Origin: Streptomyces tauricus
GTDB lineage: Bacteria; Actinomycetota; Actinomycetes; Streptomycetales; Streptomycetaceae
Reading direction: 5' to 3'
Length of the DNA stretch: 64,000 nucleotides
NCBI RefSeq assembly: GCF_014650955.1
Contig: NZ_BMVY01000001.1
Location: forward strand, 620,001-684,000
Both the position numbers and the translations under genes were made by a program. Below the pieces are notes generated by a model that worked only from the letters and a program-made list of their open reading frames with translations, ran no database searches and was not told the origin of the DNA. Within the stretch, counting starts at the first letter, position 1. Each line of letters begins with the position of its first letter. This document shows, in pieces, positions 24,980-35,505 of the stretch.

Positions 24980-25510
24980 ATGCTGCCTTCAGCGCCGTAC
25001 ACGGCCTACAAGCTCTGCCGCACCCTGATGCTGTGCCTCGTTCTCGGCCTCGTTCTCGCAACGGCGAGCGGCTGCTCCGAGCCTTCGGGATCTGACCCGG
25101 ACCAGGTGATCTACACGCCGGATGAGACGACGCCGGAACCCGAGCCGGATACATCGGAACCCGGCACGACCCTGGAGACGACTTCGCCTGACCCCGCCTC
25201 AGACCTCGACGAAGAGGAACTGCAGGGGTCGGTTCCCGCCAGTGTGGTGGGTGTCTGGTGCGGCGGCGCGAACGACCGACCGAACGGTCACTGGACGTAC
25301 GCCTTCACTGCGGAGGGCGCGTTCGCGGCGAAGGACCAACGCGACAGCTTCTCCGGGTATGTGGTCACCGAGGGAGACGTCATGACCTTCTACATGGAAG
25401 GGGCGGACCCGGTCGAGTCGACGTGGGCGGTGGCCTACGAGGAGGCGCTCGGAGTCAATCTTCTCTACCTCGACGGCTACAGCTACTACCCGGGAAGCTG
25501 CGAGTCCTGA
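24980..25510 (+). CDS. Secreted lipoprotein, hypothetical
   Basis: A 176-residue predicted lipoprotein. It has a basic/hydrophobic leader (LVLGLVLATASGC, lipid-acceptor Cys at the ASGC lipobox), an acidic Pro/Glu/Thr linker, and a compact globular domain containing VVGVWCGGANDRPNGHWTYA and EALGVNLLYLDGYSYYPGSC. The domain looks like a lipocalin-like or META-like beta structure (WTY...FTAEGAFAAKD), but I do not recognise a named family. The start is preceded by AAGGGGGG. Function unknown. Confidence 0.75.
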   Translation: MLPSAPYTAYKLCRTLMLCLVLGLVLATASGCSEPSGSDPDQVIYTPDETTPEPEPDTSEPGTTLETTSPDPASDLDEEELQGSVPASVVGVWCGGANDRPNGHWTYAFTAEGAFAAKDQRDSFSGYVVTEGDVMTFYMEGADPVESTWAVAYEEALGVNLLYLDGYSYYPGSCES

Positions 25511-25516
25511 GACCCC

Positions 25517-25552
25517 GTGACCGCGGCCGGGCCCCGTCCCGGCCGCGGTCAC
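25517..25552. terminator. Intrinsic terminator after the lipoprotein gene
   Basis: A perfect 15-bp stem GTGACCGCGGCCGGG / CCCGGCCGCGGTCAC with a 6-nt loop, 6 bp after the stop codon. Confidence 0.85.
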
Positions 25553-25641
25553 GGCCGGAGTAGGTCTGTCGCCGCGCCCGTCGCACCGGCACCCTGAAGG
25601 AACTGTCCGGTACCGGGCCACCGATGACCCCAGGAGGGGCC

Positions 25642-26325
25642 GTGAGACGTCTGCACACCTGTCTGGCGATGCTGACCACAGCCGTGACGGCTGTGGTCAC
25701 CCTGTTCTTCGGCACCGTTTCGTCCGCCACCGCACTGCAACTGACGACGATCCGGGGCGGCACCATGCTCTACGCGGCCACCGGCGCCCGGTGCGTCGTC
25801 GGCTTCAACGCGACCGGCAACGGCGTCTTCTACGGTGTGATGGTCGGCCACTGCTCGGGCACCCACACCACCACCTGGTACGCCGACGCCGCCCGTACCG
25901 TGCAGGTGGGGGTCACCGCCGGAGCTTCTTACCCCATCGACGACTACGGGGTGGTCCGTTACACCTCGAACACGCTGAACCTGCCCGGTGGCATCGCGCT
26001 GGGCGGGGGCGTCTACCAGGACATCACCGGGGTGGCGAGCCCGGCGATCGGGCAGTCGCTCTGCCACGTCGGCCGTACCAGCGGGGTCCACTGCGGCCGG
26101 GTGACCGCGGTGAACGCCACGGTCAACTACGCCGAGGGCGCCGTCCACGGCCTGATCCGGTCCACCACGTGTTCGGAACCCGGCGACACGGGCGCTCCGG
26201 CATACTCCGGCACCCTGGCCGTCGGCTTTCTGGTCGGGGCCACCGGCAACTGCACCTCCGGCGGGATCTCCTACCACCAGCCCGTCGCGGAGGTCATGGC
26301 ACACTTCGGCCTCACCGCGTACTGA
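25642..26325 (+). CDS. Secreted S1 (streptogrisin-like) peptidase homologue with catalytic Ser replaced by Thr
   Basis: A 227-residue exported protein of the alpha-lytic/streptogrisin fold. The signal peptide is about 1-31. It has His70 in VGHCSG, Asp101 in DDYGVVRY, and the nucleophile loop reads GDTGAPAY where the family has GDSGGP, so position 183 is Thr (codon ACG). Conserved cysteines remain. GTG 25642 with AGGAGGGG upstream is preferred to an ATG 6 codons earlier. No long pro-domain is present, unlike streptogrisins. It may be a pseudo-enzyme or a weak Thr protease; the sequence cannot decide. Confidence 0.85.
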   Translation: MRRLHTCLAMLTTAVTAVVTLFFGTVSSATALQLTTIRGGTMLYAATGARCVVGFNATGNGVFYGVMVGHCSGTHTTTWYADAARTVQVGVTAGASYPIDDYGVVRYTSNTLNLPGGIALGGGVYQDITGVASPAIGQSLCHVGRTSGVHCGRVTAVNATVNYAEGAVHGLIRSTTCSEPGDTGAPAYSGTLAVGFLVGATGNCTSGGISYHQPVAEVMAHFGLTAY

Positions 26326-26539
26326 AAAGCGGTCGGTACTGCCCCAGCACCGGGCCGAGACCGGGGACGAAGTCTGGCAGTTTTCGTCTCCACCAACCAC
26401 AGTTGTCTCAGTATTCTCATAGGTGGACAGCAGTCCACCATCCCCCCACTCAGGTTGCGTTCCGTCACGGACGGATCCCCACCGCATTCCGGCCGCTGAC
26501 TGCGTGACCTACCGATTCGCCGCCTCCAGGAGGATCACG

Positions 26540-27682
26540 GTGAAAGTTCGCACCAGAAGCTCGGCGATCATCGGCACCCTCTGCCTTGTCGCTTCGCTGA
26601 CCCTGGCCCTGACCACAGCCTCCGCCGATGAATCCGTCTCACCAGTTCGGGCCCCGACGGTCGTGCTCACGACGCTGACCGCGGCCCAGAGTCCGACCGC
26701 CGGCGCAGCCGGCCCCGACGGCACGGTCTGGATCGCCGAACGTGCTGGAACAGTACGGGTCTTGAGTGATCAGGGCCTCGGCCAGCCCGTCCTCGACGTG
26801 TCCGACGAGACCACGACCGACGGCGAACGAGGCCTGCTGGGCATCGCGTTCGACAACGACTTCACTCACTTCTACATCTCGTTCACGAACCTCGAAGGCA
26901 CCAGCACGGTGGACGAGTTCACCGTCCAGGACGGCAAAATCCAGCCGGACACCCGGCGCACGGTCCTCACCCAGACGCAGCCCTACGCGAACCACAACGG
27001 CGGCGACATCAAGTTCGGCCCCGACGGGTACCTCTACATCGCGCTCGGGGACGGCGGCTCAGGCGGTGACCCCCACGGAAACGGCCAGAACCTCGACACG
27101 CTGCTCGGCAAGCTGCTGCGCATCGATCCGCGAGGCGGCGAGCCGTACGCGATCCCGCCGGACAACCCTTTCGTGGACGATCCGAACGCGAAGGACGAGA
27201 TCTGGGCGTACGGGCTGCGCAACCCGTGGCGGTTCTCCTTCGACGAGGGCACGGGTGATCTGCTGATCGGTGACGTCGGACAGAGTGACTGGGAGGAGAT
27301 CGACTGGGCCCCGGCCGACAGCGACGGCGGCGAGAACTACGGATGGTCCCAGATGGAGGGCAACCACCCCTTCCGGGGCGGCACGGAGCCCGCGAACCAC
27401 GTGCCGCCGGTCCACGAGTACGACCGCAGCGGCCTGGGCTGCTCGGTGACCGGCGGGTACGTCTATCGCGGCGACAAGATCGCGGACCTCAAGGGGCGAT
27501 ACGTCTTCAGTGACTACTGCGACGGAACCATCCGTACGCTTCAGATCGAGAACGGCGAGGTCACCGGCGTGAGCGACCTCGGAGTCACCGCCGGCGAAGT
27601 GGTCTCGTTCGTTCAGGGCGGCGACAGGGAACTGTACGTGCTCGCCAGCGGCGGCAGCGTCTTCCGCCTCGACCCCGCGTAA
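26540..27682 (+). CDS. Secreted PQQ-dependent sugar dehydrogenase (glucose/sorbosone dehydrogenase type)
   Basis: A 380-residue exported six-bladed beta-propeller of the GSDH family. The signal peptide is about 1-29 (ending TTASA). Characteristic segments are RGLLGIAFDNDF, the active-site YANHNGGDIKFGPDGYLYIA, GDGGSGGDPHGNGQN, KDEIWAYGLRNPWRFSFDE, IGDVGQSDWEEIDW and the closing VTGGYVYRGDKI. These enzymes oxidise aldose sugars outside the cell using PQQ and Ca2+. No PQQ biosynthesis genes lie in the window. GTG start with AGGAGG upstream. Confidence 0.92.
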   Translation: MKVRTRSSAIIGTLCLVASLTLALTTASADESVSPVRAPTVVLTTLTAAQSPTAGAAGPDGTVWIAERAGTVRVLSDQGLGQPVLDVSDETTTDGERGLLGIAFDNDFTHFYISFTNLEGTSTVDEFTVQDGKIQPDTRRTVLTQTQPYANHNGGDIKFGPDGYLYIALGDGGSGGDPHGNGQNLDTLLGKLLRIDPRGGEPYAIPPDNPFVDDPNAKDEIWAYGLRNPWRFSFDEGTGDLLIGDVGQSDWEEIDWAPADSDGGENYGWSQMEGNHPFRGGTEPANHVPPVHEYDRSGLGCSVTGGYVYRGDKIADLKGRYVFSDYCDGTIRTLQIENGEVTGVSDLGVTAGEVVSFVQGGDRELYVLASGGSVFRLDPA

Positions 27683-27710
27683 CGGCCGCTGACCTCGGGG
27701 CCTGCGCGTT

Positions 27711-27815
27711 CACCTCGAAGGCCGGGTCTCCGTCGGCACCTCGCCCCTGCGACACCGGGTATCACCTGGTGTCGCAGGGGCAGTTGTGCAGAGAAGAGGG
27801 CCGGCCTTCGAGGTG
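27711..27815. terminator. Nested double inverted repeat (bidirectional terminator or larger structure)
   Basis: Two perfect inverted repeats sit one inside the other. The outer arms CACCTCGAAGGCCGG (27711-27725) and CCGGCCTTCGAGGTG (27801-27815) are 75 bp apart. The inner arms CCCCTGCGACACC (27744-27756) and GGTGTCGCAGGGG (27768-27780) have an 11-nt loop. It lies between convergent genes, so the inner hairpin is a good bidirectional terminator. The outer pair is unusual. Confidence 0.8.
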
Positions 27816-27873
27816 ACCGCGCGGGCCCCCGTACGAGGCCGACGGCATGGCGCGACCACAGCGATCAGTGCGG

Positions 27874-28227
27874 TTACCGGCCCACGTTCGCCGCGCTGAC
27901 ATTCTCGATCACATGGCCGAGTTTGGTCTTGGCCCGGGTCAGGTCCTGGATACGTGCGGCGATACGGTCGCGTTCGACGATGAGCTGGTCGAGCATGTCG
28001 GGGGTCGCGACTCCCGTGCTCACGCACGGCAGGAGTTCGACGACGGTACGGCTGGAGAGGCCGGCCGCGAAGAGGTCCTGGATGAGCTGGACCCGCTCCA
28101 TGGCCTCGTCGGGATAGTCACGCTGCCCACCGGTCGTCCGCGTCGATTCCAGGAGCCGCTGCTCCTCGTAGTAGCGCAGGGCCCGCACGCTGACCCCTGA
28201 CCGCCTGGCGAGCTGTCCTATGCGCAT
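27874..28227 (-). CDS. MerR-family transcriptional regulator
   Basis: A 117-residue protein with the MerR HTH at the N-terminus (MRIGQLARRSGVSVRALRYY, EEQRLLESTRTTGGQRDYPD) and a C-terminal dimerisation coiled coil (LDQLIVERDRIAARIQDLTR). It lacks metal-binding Cys clusters, so it responds to an organic ligand or redox signal. It is divergent from the MDR oxidoreductase gene; matching inverted-repeat boxes stand in front of both genes. Confidence 0.93.
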   Translation of the reverse strand: MRIGQLARRSGVSVRALRYYEEQRLLESTRTTGGQRDYPDEAMERVQLIQDLFAAGLSSRTVVELLPCVSTGVATPDMLDQLIVERDRIAARIQDLTRAKTKLGHVIENVSAANVGR

Positions 28228-28253
28228 GACGCAGGCCGCTCCCTTCGCTCGTA

Positions 28254-28271
28254 CCTCACGTTCACGTCAGG
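28254..28271. promoter_or_regulatory. MerR operator box 1 (in front of the merR-type gene)
   Basis: CCTCACGTTCACGTCAGG, 27 bp upstream of the MerR start codon, is nearly identical to box 2 in front of the oxidoreductase gene. It suggests autoregulation. Confidence 0.65.
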
Positions 28272-28468
28272 TTGAGGCTAGCAATACCGGCTCCGGGACA
28301 GCCCTGAGGGCCGCCGGAACCGCTGTCGACGCCGAGATTGATCATGGCCCGGTAGGGGACCCGAGGGCGTTCGTGCGGTGCACGCGCAGGGCCCCCACTC
28401 TCACCCCACCCGCTAGGCAACCTCACCCCTCCGCGCCTGCCTTCCTCCGGACGTCCGGAAATTGCGAC

Positions 28469-28500
28469 TTGCACCTCACGTCAACGTCAGGTTTTAGAGT
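28469..28500 (+). promoter_or_regulatory. MerR-type promoter with operator box 2
   Basis: A -35 TTGCAC (28469-28474) and a -10 TAGAGT or TTAGAG are separated by 19-20 bp, the overlong spacer typical of MerR-activated promoters. The spacer contains CCTCACGTCAACGTCAGG (28474-28491), 16 of 18 bases identical to box 1. The promoter places transcription start near 28507, which decides the start codon of the next gene. Confidence 0.75.
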
Positions 28501-28554
28501 GCCGAGCACCGGATGAACACCTCATTCCGGCCCATCGAAGTAAGGCAGACCATC

Positions 28555-29463
28555 ATGCGCGCAGCCCGGTTCCACGCATACGGCGGAGCGGAGATCCTGG
28601 TGATCGAGCAGGCCCCCGACCCCCACCCCGGGCCCGGTGAGATTCGTGTCCGCGTCGCCGCGGCCAGCGTCAATCCCATCGACTGGAAGCTGCGCTCCGG
28701 CGCCCTGCAGCAGATCTTCCCCCTGGATCTGCCCGGCATTCCCGGGCGCGACGCCGCCGGTGTGGTCGACGAGATCGGCGACGGGGTGCAGGGGGTGAGC
28801 ATCGGCGACCAGGTCTTCGGGCTGGGCGGCGTCACCGGCGCGACCGCGGAGCTGTTCATCCTTTCGGCCTGGGCGCACACCCCCGCCACGTGGAACGACG
28901 AGCAGGCCGCTGGCGCCGGTCTCGCGTCCGTGACCGCGATGAGCGGGCTCGACGCGCTCGGCCCCCTCGCGGGGCGCACCCTCCTCATCGAAGGCGCCGC
29001 CGGAGGCGTGGGCAGCGCGGCGGTCGAGATCGCCGTGGCACAAGGTGCCGACACCGTGATCGGGACAGCCAGTGAACGCAACCACGAGTTCCTCGCCTCC
29101 CTCGGAGCCGTTCCCACCACCTACGGCCCCGGCCTCGCGCAGCGCCTCACCACCCTCGCTCCGCAGGGCGTCGACCTCGTGCTCGACACCGCGGCCTCCG
29201 GTTCCCTGGACGACCTCGTCTCGATCGCGGGCGACCCCAAGCGCGTCGCGACGGTAGCCGACCACGCGGGCGGGCAGCGCCTGGGCACGCAGGTGGCCAA
29301 CGCGGTGAACGACTCCACTCTCCTGTCCGCGGCGGCGGAACTGGGCGGGCAAGGCCGCTACACACCCCGTATCGAACAGGCCTACCCCTTGGAGCGGATC
29401 GCCGACGCCCACGCGCACGCCGAGGGCGGACGCACCCGAGGAAAGATCGTGATCTGCATCTGA
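28555..29463 (+). CDS. NADP-dependent MDR oxidoreductase (quinone oxidoreductase-like)
   Basis: A 302-residue medium-chain reductase starting MRAARFHAYGGAEILVIEQA, with AASVNPIDWKLRSGAL and the cofactor motif GAAGGVGSAAVEIAVAQGA. No zinc-ligand Cys cluster is visible. An ATG at 28513 is possible but lies only a few bases after the predicted transcription start; ATG 28555 has AAGG upstream and matches the usual family N-terminus. Probably switched on by the divergent MerR protein when a quinone or electrophile appears. Confidence 0.9.
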   Translation: MRAARFHAYGGAEILVIEQAPDPHPGPGEIRVRVAAASVNPIDWKLRSGALQQIFPLDLPGIPGRDAAGVVDEIGDGVQGVSIGDQVFGLGGVTGATAELFILSAWAHTPATWNDEQAAGAGLASVTAMSGLDALGPLAGRTLLIEGAAGGVGSAAVEIAVAQGADTVIGTASERNHEFLASLGAVPTTYGPGLAQRLTTLAPQGVDLVLDTAASGSLDDLVSIAGDPKRVATVADHAGGQRLGTQVANAVNDSTLLSAAAELGGQGRYTPRIEQAYPLERIADAHAHAEGGRTRGKIVICI

Positions 29464-29668
29464 GGAGCCCGATCCTGAGATCTCAGCGGGTTCTGGCTCA
29501 AGTGGCGTGATCCGTGCGCCGTAAGGAAGCTGCGGACCGTGTCGCGCAGCCGGCGCCGGGCGGGGTCGTCGTCACGGCGGCGACAACGCCCTCGGCTCCT
29601 CCGCGGCGAGGGTCGACCTGGCCGCCGACATCGCCCGCCGCTCCGGCTACCACCGGAACTGGGCCGGC

Positions 29669-30319
29669 TCAAGGGCTGGTCGGCGGGGCGATGACCAACT
29701 CGGTGTCCGGGGCGTGGCCGATCCGCGGAGGGCCGGCGACGATCATGGTGGCTCGGGCCCACGGTTGTTCTCGCAACATGAACGGCAGTTCCTCCAGCAG
29801 CCAGCTCGCCACGTGCTCCAGTTGTTCGGGGGAGTCACCGTCGCGTACGGCTGACACGCGCTCTTGTTCATCGAGGTCACCCTGTATCCACACCGACGCG
29901 TCCAACCACGGGGCAAGCTCCTCGCGGATGATGCCGGTGCCCTCGACCCAGATGAAGTCGGCACCGGCCGGTACGGCGATGGATCCGGGCCGGTTGTGGG
30001 TGATCCAGGCCTCAGGGCGGAAGTCCACAGCCTCACCCCGGCGCAGGGGTTGCAGGATGTTCTCGACGAGCAAGAGGCCCCAGTCGAAATAGGCGTGGTT
30101 CCAGGCGATGTCGTCGGTGTGGACGACGGCGGAGTTGGGCACCGCCTCGCACAGCTGCTCGGCCAGAGTCGTCTTGCCGGCGCCGCCCCGGCCGTCGATC
30201 GCGATCACCCGCGGACGTCCCATGACGTCGGGCGACGCATCGCGCAGCTGCCGGACGGCGCCGAGCAGCGTCACCACCCGCCAGTCGACGGCCCCGGTCT
30301 CGCCTGGATGTAGACGCAT
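29669..30319 (-). CDS. Uridine-kinase-like P-loop NTPase
   Basis: A 216-residue protein with Walker A GRGGAGKT (43-50) in VIAIDGRGGAGKTTLAEQL and a DDIAWNHAYFDW segment where kinases of the uridine/phosphoribulokinase group have their substrate Asp. Later segments are IWVEGTGIIREEL and a C-terminal lid region. This is the common actinobacterial uridine kinase-like family; true substrate is not proven. ATG 30319 was chosen because earlier in-frame codons look non-coding. Both neighbours are on the opposite strand, so it is a single-gene unit. Confidence 0.85.
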   Translation of the reverse strand: MRLHPGETGAVDWRVVTLLGAVRQLRDASPDVMGRPRVIAIDGRGGAGKTTLAEQLCEAVPNSAVVHTDDIAWNHAYFDWGLLLVENILQPLRRGEAVDFRPEAWITHNRPGSIAVPAGADFIWVEGTGIIREELAPWLDASVWIQGDLDEQERVSAVRDGDSPEQLEHVASWLLEELPFMLREQPWARATMIVAGPPRIGHAPDTELVIAPPTSP

Positions 30320-32388
<2,069 letters not shown>

Positions 32389-32500
32389 ACTTCCCGATGC
32401 ACGGTGACCGCGCTGCGGTGCGGTCGGCCGGCGCGCGGACGAGCGGTCTGCGGGATGGGCGACTCCACCTGCTGATCGATGCTCACCTGCTCCCCGCATG

Positions 32501-32535
32501 GAGGGCCCCCGGCCGTGTGCTGGTCGGGGGCCCTC
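32501..32535. terminator. Bidirectional terminator between GH62 and AraC genes
   Basis: GAGGGCCCCCGGCC pairs with GGTCGGGGGCCCTC with a single G-T mismatch and a 7-nt loop, between two convergent genes. Confidence 0.8.
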
Positions 32536-32548
32536 GTCAGCGTGTGCC

Positions 32549-33310
32549 TTACGCGCCGGACTCGGTGCGGTAGGCCCCCGGCGTCTGTCCCATGGTGCGG
32601 TTGAACGTGTCGATAAAGGCGCTGGTTGTCGCCCACCCGCATCGCCGTCCCGTCTCGCTGACGTTGGCACCCTCCGCCAACAGCACCATGGCGTGGAAGA
32701 CCCGCACATTGGTCCTCCACTGCGGATACGTCATGCCCAACTCGGTCCTGAACAGCCGGGCCAGGGTGCGCTCGCTCACCCCGATGCGCTTCGCCAACCA
32801 GACTGCGGTGCGCGGGTGTTGCAGATCGTCGGCCACCAGCGCACAGGCCTGCCGCAAGAGAGGGTTGCCGGGCACGGGCAGCGTCAACGGCTCGATGAGC
32901 GCGCGCCGCAACCGGTCCCGCAGGACGGCACGGAGGCGGTTCGCCTCCGGCAGGGGGAGGGACGGTTCACTGCACGCGATGATCAGTTCGCGGACCAGGG
33001 CGTCCACGGCCACGACGACCGGCGTCCCGGAGTCGAGCAGGACGTCATGGAGGGGGAAACCGAGGGTGTGCACGGAACTGTGTCCGTGCACCCGGTGCTG
33101 GTGCCAGGTCCCCGCCGGGATCCACATGGCGCGTGCGCTGGACGCCACCCAGGACGCCTCGCCCGTCTGGACCGCCAGGACACCGGCGCTGACGTACAGG
33201 AGCTGGTGGTAGCCGTGCTGATGGCGCCCGATGACCTCGCCCGCGAGATGTGCGTGGGTGGAGTCCCTGGGCTCCGTGTCCGTCTCCGCCGTCTGACCGT
33301 TTTCCGACAT
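32549..33310 (-). CDS. AraC-family transcriptional regulator
   Basis: A 253-residue protein with an N-terminal cupin (HQHGYHQLLYVSAGVLAVQT, IPAGTWHQHRVHG) and a C-terminal double HTH (TAVWLAKRIGVSERTLARLF and NVSETGRRCGWATTSAFIDT). This matches the AraC/NimR-type regulators that lie beside MFS exporters. It is divergent from the MFS gene with about 55 bp between starts. ATG 33310 was chosen because the 21 in-frame codons upstream overlap the promoter. Confidence 0.92.
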   Translation of the reverse strand: MSENGQTAETDTEPRDSTHAHLAGEVIGRHQHGYHQLLYVSAGVLAVQTGEASWVASSARAMWIPAGTWHQHRVHGHSSVHTLGFPLHDVLLDSGTPVVVAVDALVRELIIACSEPSLPLPEANRLRAVLRDRLRRALIEPLTLPVPGNPLLRQACALVADDLQHPRTAVWLAKRIGVSERTLARLFRTELGMTYPQWRTNVRVFHAMVLLAEGANVSETGRRCGWATTSAFIDTFNRTMGQTPGAYRTESGA

Positions 33311-33365
33311 ACGACGGCAGAATAACGGAAGCGACACACCGTACGGCCCTGCGAGCGTGACGACC

Positions 33366-34697
33366 ATGCCCACGACGCCGCAGACCCCGCCCCCCGACTA
33401 CCGCCCCTCCGCCGCCCCGTACCCGCTGAAAACACGCATCACCTCCGGTCTGCGTGGCGCCGCACTCGACACCCGCCCTCTGGCACATCCGGTCTTCCGG
33501 CGCCTGCTCATCGGGCAGAGCGCGGCGTACATCGGGACCATGGTCACGGGAGTCACCATCCCCGTGCAGGTCTACGCGCTGTCGCAGTCGTCCCTGTCCG
33601 TGGGCCTGACCGGACTGGCGGGACTCGTGCCGCTCGTGGTCTTCGGTCTGTACGGGGGAGTCGTCGCGGACCGGTTCGACCGCCGCGTGCTGTACCTGGC
33701 GTCGGCGTTCGTCACCTGGGCGACGACGCTGGCGCTGCTGTTCCAGGCCGTCGCGGCGCTGCGATCGGTACCGCTGATCCTGCTTCTGGTGGCCGTCCAG
33801 GCCGGCGCGTTCGCCATGTCGTCCGCGGCTCGCGGCGCGATCATCCCCCGGGTAGTCCCCACCCACCTGGTGCCCGCCGCGAACACGTTGTACTTCACCG
33901 CCGGCAACGTCGGGCAGATCGCCGGACCGCTGGTGGCCGGCGCCCTGATCTCCCTGCCGAACGGCTACTGCTGGGCCTACGGTGCCGATGCCCTGCTGTT
34001 CTCCCTCCTGTTGTACTCGACGTTCCGCCTCCCTCCGGTCAAGCCGAGCGGTACGCGGATTGCTGCCGGCGGACTGCGACCGGTCCTGGACGGGCTGCGC
34101 TTCATCGCGGCCGCCCCTGTGCTGTGGATGTCCTTCGCGGTCGACATCGCAGCCATGACACTGGCCATGCCGACCGCCCTTTTCCCGGAAGCGGCGGAGT
34201 TGCGGTTCCACGGGGGAGCGGGCCTGCTGTACTCGGCCATCGCGATCGGCTCGGTCGCGGCCGGACTCTTCAGCGGATGGATCGGCCGGGTACGCCGTCA
34301 GGGGCGGGCGCTGGCTCTCGCGGTGGCCGTCTGGTCGGCGGCCGTCGCCCTCGCGGGCACGGTCCACCATCTCGTGGCCGCCGTGGTCCTGCTGGCGGCG
34401 GCCGGTGCGGCGGACCTGGTCAGCGCGGTCTACCGCCAGACGATCCTGCAGACCTACACGCCCGATGCCCTGCGCGGTCGTCTGCAGGGTGTCTTCACCG
34501 TCGTCGTCGCGGGCGGGCCCCGCCTCGGCGACCTCCGCGCAGGTGCAATGGCCTCGGCCACCGGCCTCGGCCTCGCATGGAGCGGCAGCTCGCTGCTGTG
34601 CCTCGTCGTCGTCCTCGGCGGAGCGCTGCTGGTGCGACCGTTCTGGCGCTACGACGTGACCGCGACGCACGCCGACCACGGGGCTCGGCAGAGCTAG
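33366..34697 (+). CDS. MFS transporter (EntS-like exporter)
   Basis: A 443-residue membrane protein with about 12 hydrophobic helices; motif A-like GGVVADRFDRRVLY follows TM2, and a long loop RQTILQTYTPDALRGRLQGV follows TM10. This loop and the N-terminal LAHPVFRRLLIGQSAAYIGT are typical of the EntS/MefA-type drug and siderophore exporters. A GTG 9 bp upstream is also possible. Probably regulated by the divergent AraC-type protein. The compound exported is unknown. Confidence 0.9.
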   Translation: MPTTPQTPPPDYRPSAAPYPLKTRITSGLRGAALDTRPLAHPVFRRLLIGQSAAYIGTMVTGVTIPVQVYALSQSSLSVGLTGLAGLVPLVVFGLYGGVVADRFDRRVLYLASAFVTWATTLALLFQAVAALRSVPLILLLVAVQAGAFAMSSAARGAIIPRVVPTHLVPAANTLYFTAGNVGQIAGPLVAGALISLPNGYCWAYGADALLFSLLLYSTFRLPPVKPSGTRIAAGGLRPVLDGLRFIAAAPVLWMSFAVDIAAMTLAMPTALFPEAAELRFHGGAGLLYSAIAIGSVAAGLFSGWIGRVRRQGRALALAVAVWSAAVALAGTVHHLVAAVVLLAAAGAADLVSAVYRQTILQTYTPDALRGRLQGVFTVVVAGGPRLGDLRAGAMASATGLGLAWSGSSLLCLVVVLGGALLVRPFWRYDVTATHADHGARQS

Positions 34698-34786
34698 AAC
34701 GTGTCTCTCCGATGCGGCGGAAGTGCAACGGCTGCGGCATGGAAACTCTGGTTTACATCCAGGGCATCGGTAACTATGGTTGTCGC

Positions 34787-35326
34787 ATGATGGTCTCTGG
34801 GATCACCGAAGAAGAGCAGGTAGAGCTCGACAAGGCCCTGTACGACGCCCTGAATCCCCTGGCCTCGGCTATCCGATCCCGTGAGAGCGGGATGTCCGCG
34901 GACCGTATGTGGGAAGCGGATCCTGTCGAAGTGGCGCTGTCCGTCCTGGCCGCTTGGAAGGTGGTGGATATCGAGGTCAGACGGCTGGCTGGGCAGGCGG
35001 CAGCAACCGCTGGTTCGTACGGAGCAAGTTACGAGCAGTTGGGAGCTGTCTGGGGCATCACCCGGCAGGGTGCCCGCAAGAAGTGGCCCGACGCCGTCAG
35101 TCGTCCGGCCCCCGCGTCGGCGGACAAACGCGAGCTTGCACTTTTCGGAGGCACTGCTGAGCTGGTGCGGACGCCTGCCGGCGACTGGAGCTGGACGGGT
35201 AGGGGTGCTGACGGCACATCCGGCACAGCCGTCGATGGGCCGCGCTACGCGACCGCGGAAGAGGCGGCGGCTCATGCGGGCGCGTTCCTCAAAGAACACG
35301 CGCTTGGCCTCGGCGATCTCTCCTAG
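34787..35326 (+). CDS. Hypothetical protein with HTH-like segment
   Basis: A 179-residue protein beginning with two Met codons and GITEEEQVELDKALYDALN. A central segment SYEQLGAVWGITRQGARKKW reads like a helix-turn-helix of the kind found in many actinobacterial small regulators. The C-terminal part TPAGDWSWTGRGADG and RYATAEEAAAHAGAFLKEH resembles a beta-hairpin plus helix. An in-frame ATG at 34712 would add a CNGCG-containing extension. The codon usage is less biased than its neighbours. I do not recognise a named family. Confidence 0.65.
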   Translation: MMVSGITEEEQVELDKALYDALNPLASAIRSRESGMSADRMWEADPVEVALSVLAAWKVVDIEVRRLAGQAAATAGSYGASYEQLGAVWGITRQGARKKWPDAVSRPAPASADKRELALFGGTAELVRTPAGDWSWTGRGADGTSGTAVDGPRYATAEEAAAHAGAFLKEHALGLGDLS

Positions 35327-35505
35327 AGCTGCTCTCGACCTGGCTCCTGAGGCGTGCGGGCGTGCTCGGAGGACCCAACGTCCCCGACAACACGATCAAG
35401 GAATACCGGTGGGCGGCCAGCCGGTGGCCCGGGCGGCGCCGGTGTCTGGGTGAGGTGTCCCAGGCATGACGCCGACCAAGCCTGGTGCCGGCACGTGCGC
35501 CTGGG

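Noticed and set aside
33045..34679. 544-codon minus-strand frame opposite the MFS gene
   Set aside because: The plus strand has 12 membrane helices; the antisense frame is Gln/Arg/Gly-rich without motifs.
35366..35468. Short plus-strand frame with DNTIKEYRWAASRWPG near 35390
   Set aside because: It looks slightly protein-like but is too short to assign and has no start signal; recorded as possible debris only.
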